DNA of 64,000 nucleotides from Henckelia pumila (taxonomy: Eukaryota; Streptophyta; Magnoliopsida; Lamiales; Gesneriaceae): contig NC_133121.1 in NCBI RefSeq assembly GCF_033568475.1, forward strand, positions 127,690,375 through 127,754,374, written 5' to 3'. This document shows positions 57,386-64,000 of the stretch, in pieces. The notes below the pieces were generated by a model, which worked only from the letters and a program-made list of their open reading frames with translations, was not told where the DNA came from and did not search any database. The translations under genes were made by a program, and so were the position numbers. The stretch's first letter is position 1, and every line of letters begins with the position of its first letter.

Positions 57386-59431
57386 TTACATATATCCCGG
57401 CCCGTAAAAATACTCATTCATTTTTATTATTATTAAAGATGAAATAGGACGAAATAATTGTACTCTCTCCACTATCTGATAAAAATAATCTTCGATTCAA
57501 AAAATTATATGAAACATTTATCAACTTCTTTCATCTCAATATTTTTATTATTAATATTTATCTTTCTTGATATTTTTTCTTTACGTTATACGGCTATATT
57601 TACTTATATATAGCAGGATTAATTATATACAGATAATTAAATAATACTGAGATTATTAAACTAATATTATAGGATGTGAAAAAATGATGGATAAATAATA
57701 TATAACATGTTTATTTTGATTGATCAATTTTGTGATTGAAATTATGATTAAGTGACAAGTTATAATTTTGTCATTTGCTTATAATATATAATCACTTTTT
57801 TTTTGTTTTTATTTGTAAAATTGAGATTGTCATTTTATTGAATAATGTAAATTATTGTTAATCCACATATAATTATTTTAATTGACCAAAATTATTGAGT
57901 ATAAATATTATTTATTTTTTAAAACAAAAATTAATAAATTTAGTTAAATTTTTTTTTCCATAAATAAGGATAAAATCCAATGAAATACATTAATCATATC
58001 TTAAATTATTAGAATTTGTATTCATGTTTTAAAATTTTAAAATTGATTTTTCATATATAAAAAATCAAATAAAATTTCTATTCATGTTTTATAATTTTTT
58101 TAAATGGGTTTTAATATATTATTTTTGGAAAGTATGGATGTGCTTTATGTGAGTTGATGCATGCGAGCCCTTAAAAAACAAGTAAACATGAGATCTATAA
58201 AATTATTAATATAATTATATATGTTTCTCCCTACAATATGTCTCGATCACTGGTAATAATAATGAATTGATGATGGCCGTAAGGATGTCAAATGTGACTA
58301 ATTTTGTAGATCAATTTTATAATTTATGCTCAATTCATTACACCCATAATGTGATCTGGGGAAAAAAAATGATTGATCTTCATTGAAGCTCTACAATTTC
58401 CCGGACATATCCAAGAATTTGGATTATGGATCGGAGAAAAACAAAATAAATAAAAACAAGCATGTTTGTTTACTACTTGTCTACACGAATAAATATTTTT
58501 CATCGCACAATTCATGTTTACAATATATCTATATATCCCATGCTTTCTTACGAGATTGAAACAGAGATGATCCCGAATTACATCTAACTAATTAAACGAG
58601 GCGCTTTGTTATACAGAAGTAGCTAGATTCAATCTTGTTCATCTTCTGCATATTTGAGTAATTCTGAATCCGGTTAGTTCGATCTTACCCTTAGCGCAGG
58701 GTGGAAAAATTTTCGAATCTGGTCATCTCATTCTCAACCTGATTTATCGAGAATTTTCTTGTCTCGATTAATATCGATAATAAAACTTATTCTCGAAAAA
58801 ATTCTTAACACGTCCCGAAATAATACTATAATATGTTTTATTAATAGATAGGCTAAAAGTTATTGGGCTTAAGCCTATATAACAATTAATTGTGGACTTA
58901 CTTCGCATAATTTTTTATTATTGAAATGATCGAATAACGAATTTACAAAATGACATTCTATTATTGTGTATTTTTTGAAAAATATTAATTAATAATGTAA
59001 TTAATTAATATTTATAATTATTTAATTAGAACAATATGTAGAATAAAATATGCAATTTGCTCATGTGTATTTAACAAAATTTATCTATTAATATGTATCT
59101 CGAACATTTTATTAATAGTTATCTGATTTACAGTATTATGTTTTTCTCTTACCAAAAATATTTTAAGTAGAAGATTTTTTTTTTAGAAATATAAGTTTTT
59201 AATTATTATTTTTGCAAAAAAAAAAAACAATTTTTTGGGTATTTTTCGTATAAAACCATAAATATGAAGAAAAAAAATCGGGATATCATCTCCCTATTCT
59301 ATGGTATTCCGAACATTCGAGATCTCGAAAATTTGGGCACGGGAGCGAAAAAAAAAGTCTATCAATTCTTTTCGAGACAAGAATTGGTATGAGGGTTATG
59401 AGACGGATCCCCACCCTATCACATCCCTACC
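57386..59431. other. Very AT-rich spacer
   Basis: No gene recognised. At about 58690-59431 there are weak inverted similarities (TTCTTGTCTCG near both ends) that may be a degraded DNA element; the edges could not be fixed. Confidence 0.45.
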
Positions 59432-60091
59432 TTGGGGTGTGCAATGTTCGGTTTGGTTTTAACAAAATTCGGTTCGGTGTTTCGGTTTACGGTTTTTCAA
59501 ATTTCTAATCCGAAACCAAACCATTTTATTTCGGTTTGGTTCGGTTTTTTTATTACGGTTTCGGTTATTATGATCGGTTATTACAGTTTGATTACAAATT
59601 TAACTTATAAATGAAGTTGTATATTAAATTATTTAAAACAAATATAACAAAAAAACAGTGATCAAACCAACTTTTTGATTATCTTGAAACATCAAAATTA
59701 ATAAGTAATAAAAATAGGCACAGTTATGATTTTTGTAACCAATTTGTTTGTTATCTTACATATATCAAAACAAAATAATCAAAAATATAGCGATTGACGG
59801 TTAACTTGGTTAAGGATTGACGGTGAAAAGTCAAGAGGGGAGGCGAAAAATCTGTAAACCTAATGAAAATAACATATATTAATTATTTTTATTATTTATT
59901 ATATTTTAAATGGTCGATTTAATTTTTTGGTTTTAAAAAATTCAGAACCAAAAATCGGACCAGAAAACCGAGACTATCAAAAATCAAAACCATAACTGAC
60001 CGAAAAACCGTTTAAATCGAACCAAAAAAACCAAAATTTATGGGCCGATTGGTTTTTTCGATTTGAACCGTTTAATGCACGTACACCCCTA
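59432..60091. mobile_element. hAT-like MITE rich in CGGTTT phrases
   Basis: About 660 bases with inverted ends TTGGGGTGTGCA and TGCACGTACACCCCTA. Inside each end are runs of TTCGGTTTGGT-type phrases in opposite orientation. The flanks TCCCTACC (59424-59431) and CCCCTACC (60092-60099) could be an 8-bp duplication with one change. No coding capacity. Confidence 0.65.
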
Positions 60092-60600
60092 CCCCTACCC
60101 TTGGGGTACTACACCAATCGTTGATCCAACAAATACAAGGGAAGCCACATCATTTTTAACGCGATACAATGCATCGAACAACATGAAAAACATATACATG
60201 TAACACTACTTAACCATTATATTGAGGATTTTTTCCCCTGAAAACACGTTCTTAAGCTAAAAACACCGTGTTGATCATCGCAAGAAATCTCATTAGTAAA
60301 ATGTCTGCTTTATTTTACATCCAACATCATACATGATCCATCCACTTTTGAGCTTATCGTTTTGCATTAAAATTTCGGACCTTTCTTTATGCTTGTACGC
60401 TGAACTCCTCCTGAGTTTATAATAAACACAAACTGTAACCATATTTGAAAACAACAATCATTTATTGTCTGAAAACAGTTTCAACAGTTGCTACATATAT
60501 ATACTTAACCTATCTGCATGTCTGCACTCGGCATGCATGTTAACATCACACAGACAGTCAGACACACACACATAATATGAAGTATTGATGTCTTCATATC
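60092..60600. other. Gene-free spacer
   Basis: No recognisable gene or element. It leads into a microsatellite. Confidence 0.5.
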
Positions 60601-60620
60601 AGTTATCTGTATCTGTATCT

Positions 60621-60651
<31 letters not shown>

Positions 60652-60655
60652 TATC
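60601..60655. repeat. TCTGTA/TCTATA microsatellite
   Basis: Hexamer repeats TCTGTA and TCTATA followed by a TA run. Confidence 0.8.
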
Positions 60656-60665
60656 CCTATATATA

Positions 60666-60808
60666 ATTTTGATCACCTACATCTTAGGGTGCAGGATTTT
60701 CGTGAACGACCACTAAAACACGATGATGTGTTTTAGTGGTTTAAAAACAATTTTGGGACCACCGCTCATAAAATTCATACACACTAAAGTACGTGAGATC
60801 AAAACTAC
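60666..60808. mobile_element. Probable small foldback element with perfect internal hairpin
   Basis: The ends TTTTGATC and GATCAAAA are inverted. Inside, 60710-60739 is a perfect hairpin with 12-base arms CCACTAAAACAC and GTGTTTTAGTGG and a 6-base loop. The phrase AGGGTGCAGGAT near its left end recalls the neighbouring element at 60825. Boundaries are tentative. Confidence 0.45.
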
Positions 60809-60824
60809 ATATATATATATATAA

Positions 60825-61179
60825 ACTTGATCCCCGCACCCTAGGGTGCGGGGAATCCGTGCACACCCGTGCTTAAAATAATTTCGATTGACTTGAAATT
60901 TTCACGGTAGGATCGTTTCAAAAATACAAATCTAACGATATATCATATGCTACAAATTTCAATCTCGATGGCCGGAATCGTGAAGATGGCCGGAAAATTT
61001 AGCCCTATTTCCGGTCATCTTCACGATTCCGGCCATCGAGATTGAAATTTGTAGCATATGATATATCGTTGGATTCGTATTTTTGAAACGATCCTACTGT
61101 GAAAATTTCAAGTCAATCGGAATTGTTTTGAGCACGGGTGTGCACGAATTCCCCGCACCCTAGTGTGCGGGGATCAAGT
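60825..61179. mobile_element. Near-perfect 355-bp foldback element
   Basis: Two arms of 172 bases each (60825-60996 and 61008-61179) are inverted copies with only a few differences, joined by an 11-base spacer. The outer end is ACTTGATCCCCGCACC. Each arm carries, close to its tip, a short palindrome of 22 bases (60832-60853 perfect; 61151-61172 with one mismatch) built from CCCCGCACCCT and its complement. There is no coding capacity. A transcript would fold into one long hairpin. No clear target duplication was seen in the TA-rich flank. Confidence 0.85.
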
Positions 61180-61242
61180 CTTACATCCAATAGAATAGTG
61201 TCACATCATTAGTGGGCATGGTAGGTGTGCACTTGAAAGAAA

Positions 61243-61277
<35 letters not shown>

Positions 61278-61281
61278 GCTT

Positions 61282-61424
61282 CCCAACAATGTCTTTTCAC
61301 TTCATGTCCGACCAATAAAACCCGATGGTGGGTTTCAGTGGTGCGAAAAATAAAAAACAAAAACAATTAAAACCCACCATCTGATTTTAGTGGTCGGGAA
61401 TGAAGTGAGCAAGAATTTGTTGGG
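61282..61424. mobile_element. Small foldback MITE
   Basis: Inverted arms of about 55 bases: the left starts CCCAACAATGTC, the right ends GAATTTGTTGGG. Both hold ACTTCAT and the ATGGTGGGTTT phrase or their complements. An A-rich centre separates them. It is the third foldback within 800 bases. Confidence 0.7.
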
Positions 61425-62359
61425 CAGAGTAAAACCTCTATAAATAAAAAGTGTTTGAACCGTAAAATTTTAATAATTTATAGAGGACTAATTCTTCGAT
61501 AAATTAACAATTTATTATTTTAAAGAGTATTCAACAAACATAATTTTAATTACATGAAAGATATAATGCTTCACTAATTCGTTTATATATTCCTTGAATT
61601 AATATGTAAAATAAAAATCATTGTACATAAATATTTATAAAAATAAGTGAATATTTGGTGATATTCATGACTGTTTTTACTAAATAATAAAATTAATTAT
61701 ATTGTATTGACTAATAATCAATCAATTAATTTTTTTTGATATTATCAATTAATTAAATTTCAATGCTTAATATGAGTGCAAATACAACTGCAATCACTTA
61801 CGTACGAAAGGAAGCATTGATATATAGCAACTTAAGTACGTACGTATTACGTAACCTTCACGAATTTATTGTTTCCGTTCGAACCCATATTACTAGTTCT
61901 TTTGGATGTAATGAAAATAAATAGAAATAAATCCAACTAAATTTAAATTTCAAGGGAAAAAACAAACATTATAATCATATTTTATCAAATTGTCCTAGTT
62001 ATATTTGTTAGTCTAAAGAATTATTAATCTATGATATTGAGGGGCTATATATAGAGTCACATAAGGAAGTACGAATAATTATTATCTTATTAATCTATCG
62101 AATTATTATTTTAGCAAGATGACCCAATTGAGGATCGGGAAAATATATTATCTATCTTAAATACGTTATTAATTTATCTAATATTAACTTAAAGATATTT
62201 TACTAATATATATTATCAATTGTAATATCAAACTATAGTTATTTTTGTGTAAATACTCCAAATTGTACGTAATGTTTTTTGTTCATAGTTATCAATAAAT
62301 ATACGAAATGACCAGATTAAATAGTAGGGATAAATTATATAATTGTATACCTAAAATTA
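61425..62359. other. AT-rich spacer
   Basis: No gene recognised. CCTCTATAAAT near 61437 and ATTTATAGAGG near 61476 form a short inverted pair of a type seen in small plant MITEs, but no ends could be set. Confidence 0.45.
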
Positions 62360-62658
62360 ATGGAAAATTGATTTTTTTTAACTATTTTTCCGTGATTTTG
62401 GTTTCGTATTAAGTTATTAGATTTCAGCCTTTGTTTGTTACCTTTGTTTTATTTTTTCGGTTTCCTTTTGAAAATTTTAGTTTTTTTTTTTCTGATTTAA
62501 CTGCCTTGACGAAATATTGACGTGTGTAATGTTTTGATAAAAAAAATATTCAAGTTTCCAAAAATCAAAAAATACAAGACTAATAATGAAATTTAATAAT
62601 ATAGGAAATCAAAATCAAGAAACAGAAACACACAAGATCAAAATTTTAATTTTCCATA
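62360..62658. mobile_element. MITE, family C, copy 2 (diverged)
   Basis: Ends ATGGAAAATTGA and AATTTTCCAT in inverted orientation, with a GACGTGTGTAATG phrase in the centre. Layout and ends are like the copy at 53910-54224, but sequence divergence is high. Confidence 0.6.
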
Positions 62659-62717
62659 AATGAGGACTAAGCCGTTTCCGAGTGACCAAATAACATTTTG
62701 CATATAAAATTTTACGA

Positions 62718-62858
62718 GTGATGCTACATGTACACGGAGGGTTACATAAATATCTTTAATATATGTATTTTGGAAATAGTTTTTTCAAATAAAGTGGAGG
62801 GATAATTTTGTAATTTCATGTGTAGTCATGTGTAACTCAATATGTACATGTAGCATTT
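62718..62858. mobile_element. MITE, family A, copy 2
   Basis: Inverted ends GTGATGCTACATGTACA and TGTACATGTAGCATTT, with internal AAAGTGGAGGGATAA. It is a shorter relative of the copy at 14060-14236. Confidence 0.7.
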
Positions 62859-63399
62859 CCCAAATACTAGGCTAGCTTAGTCAAATATTACCTTCTCATT
62901 AATTTGAAAATGCGAAACATTACTAGATTTCTCATGCAAGACATTAATACATTCTGGCCGGCATATATATCACGACTTCGATCGATCGGCTAGCGTGTAC
63001 TATAAATGATGGCCTCAGACTTAATAATAACAAAATATAGTGCTAAGAATAAGATTATGGCATACAAAGCATACAGCGAGAAAGTTTGGTGAATATTTAT
63101 TTCACGGATCCATATTTGGACAACATGTAGCTTTCAATGATCCATCATACTCAATAGTGTTTCAATGCAGCTCACTTGGGTTGTTTATTTTCGATATATA
63201 TGAGTGTGTTCTTTATGAAAACTTCATCGATCGTCTGCATAGTTTCCCAACCAGTATATCAATTTTTTATTTTTTTAATTTTTTTTTACTCATCAACTTA
63301 CATGCATGTGCTCCCTTCCAGATACAAATTAGCTAGGTGGCACGTGCTAATTTATGTAGAAAATAATCACAAGTTAGCTAGAAGAAAATATTATATGTG
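62859..63399. other. Upstream region of the MYB gene
   Basis: Likely promoter and leader. A TATA-like TATAAAT at about 63001 lies some 400 bases before the start codon and is only a candidate. Overlapping short open frames at 63040-63400 have no recognised product. Confidence 0.4.
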
Positions 63400-64000
63400 A
63401 TGAGAGATTGCTGCAGTTCTGGGACGGAGCTGCGGCGAAAAGGGCCTTGGACTGCTGAAGAAGACGAACTGCTAGCGAATTATATTCGTACTCACGGGGA
63501 AGGCCCCTGGAAGTGCTTGCCCCATAGGGCTGGTACGTATTAATTTACATATATTCAGGTAGTGTTTGCAACTTTTAAAAATAAATGATTATGAAGATTC
63601 TCTTTATAAATTTGTGAAGAAAATCTCCATAATCACTTATTTTTAGAGGTTGCAAACACTACTTCAATATCCTTGATTAAATATTCTATTTGCACTCATA
63701 TCTCGCCATATATGTACGTACGTGCCTCATGCATATATATATACATGTACTACTGATACAATCATATAATTCTTGTCGAATATGAAGGGCTGCTTAGGTG
63801 TGGAAAGAGCTGCAGGCTTAGATGGTTGAACTATTTGAGACCCGATATCAGGAGAGGTAACATCACTCCGGATGAAGAAGACATCATCATTAGAATGCAC
63901 ATGCTGCTCGGGAACCGGTGGTCCCTCATTGCTGGTCGTCTTCCCGGTAGAACCGATAATGAGATCAAGAACTACTGGAACACCCATCTTTGTAAGAAAA
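63400..64000 (+). CDS. R2R3-MYB transcription factor, 5' part, bHLH-interacting type
   Basis: Exon 1 is 63400-63532 (133 bases, the standard first-exon length of plant R2R3-MYBs); exon 2 runs from 63788 to the window edge. The gene is cut by the window. The start is [21 protein letters not shown]2 has the Trp series in [15 protein letters not shown] and [11 protein letters not shown]3 has [29 protein letters not shown] and KNYWNTHL. The bHLH-binding signature [DE]-L-x2-[RK]-x3-L-x6-L-x3-R is present with Ile in place of the first Leu. This points to the MYB5/TT2/C1-like kinds that regulate flavonoids or epidermal cells together with bHLH and WD40 partners. The usual second intron, expected in the R3 coding part near 63917, is absent. 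The exon 2 acceptor (ATATGAAG) is weak but is the one that keeps the frame. Confidence 0.9.
63559..63662. mobile_element. MITE, family B, copy 2, in MYB intron 1
   Basis: A 104-base foldback with ends GTAGTGTTTGCAAC and GTTGCAAACACTAC and arms of about 40 bases (sharing ATAATCA/TGATTAT and TATTTTTA phrases). It makes up much of the 255-base first intron of the MYB gene. Confidence 0.75.

Noticed and set aside
61437-61490. Short inverted pair CCTCTATAAAT / ATTTATAGAGG as a separate MITE
   Set aside because: It resembles ends of small plant MITEs, but neither ends nor a duplication could be set.

Overview
This window is nuclear DNA of a flowering plant, most likely a eudicot. The evidence is plant-only gene families (WNK kinase, Dof zinc finger, R2R3-MYB, RS-type SR splicing factor), AT-rich spacers, plant-type introns, and a dense load of plant transposons. 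The placement below eudicot is not resolved.

Region 1-14.2 kb is a nested pile of Ty3/gypsy chromovirus fossils. A fragment of an older element (gag and protease region) is cut by a second element (LTR 1430-2765, tRNA-iMet primer site, gag, reverse transcriptase, RNase H, integrase, chromodomain, polypurine tract, LTR 12300-13706). That second element was itself hit by two long LTR-only insertions (3953-7267 with a 5-bp target duplication, and about 8760-11380). About 14.5-22.27 kb is a minus-strand endogenous caulimovirid (pararetrovirus). It looks like one whole genome unit opened at the coat protein/polymerase junction, and it later received a solo LTR of the 5S-RNA-bearing Cassandra (TRIM) type at 19057-19434.

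From 22.7 kb on the window is ordinary gene space. It holds an unidentified proline-rich protein (22764-24152, -), an intronless BCS1-like AAA-ATPase (28801-30243, +), an RS31-type splicing factor with five coding exons (32983-35396, +), a Yippee-like zinc protein (37048-37573, -), a WNK kinase with seven coding exons (39457-42615, -), an LRAT/NC-domain protein (46085-47842, +), a Dof factor of the DAG1-like group (50834-52384, -) and the first part of an R2R3-MYB gene running off the right edge (63400-64000, +). The genes are separately transcribed; nothing suggests a biosynthetic cluster.

The spacers hold many small DNA elements: a hAT-type MITE with an 8-bp duplication (27877-28221), a 1.0-kb Mutator-type element with 10-bp duplications (43486-44502), a complete-looking non-autonomous Helitron (54442-57385) whose 5' end has been multiplied in tandem, a nearly perfect 355-bp foldback element (60825-61179), further MITEs and a tRNA-type SINE. 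I found no clearly new gene system. The most rewarding items are the caulimovirid/Cassandra composite, the Helitron arrays, the palindrome and TGGGCY arrays inside LTRs, and the foldback cluster.
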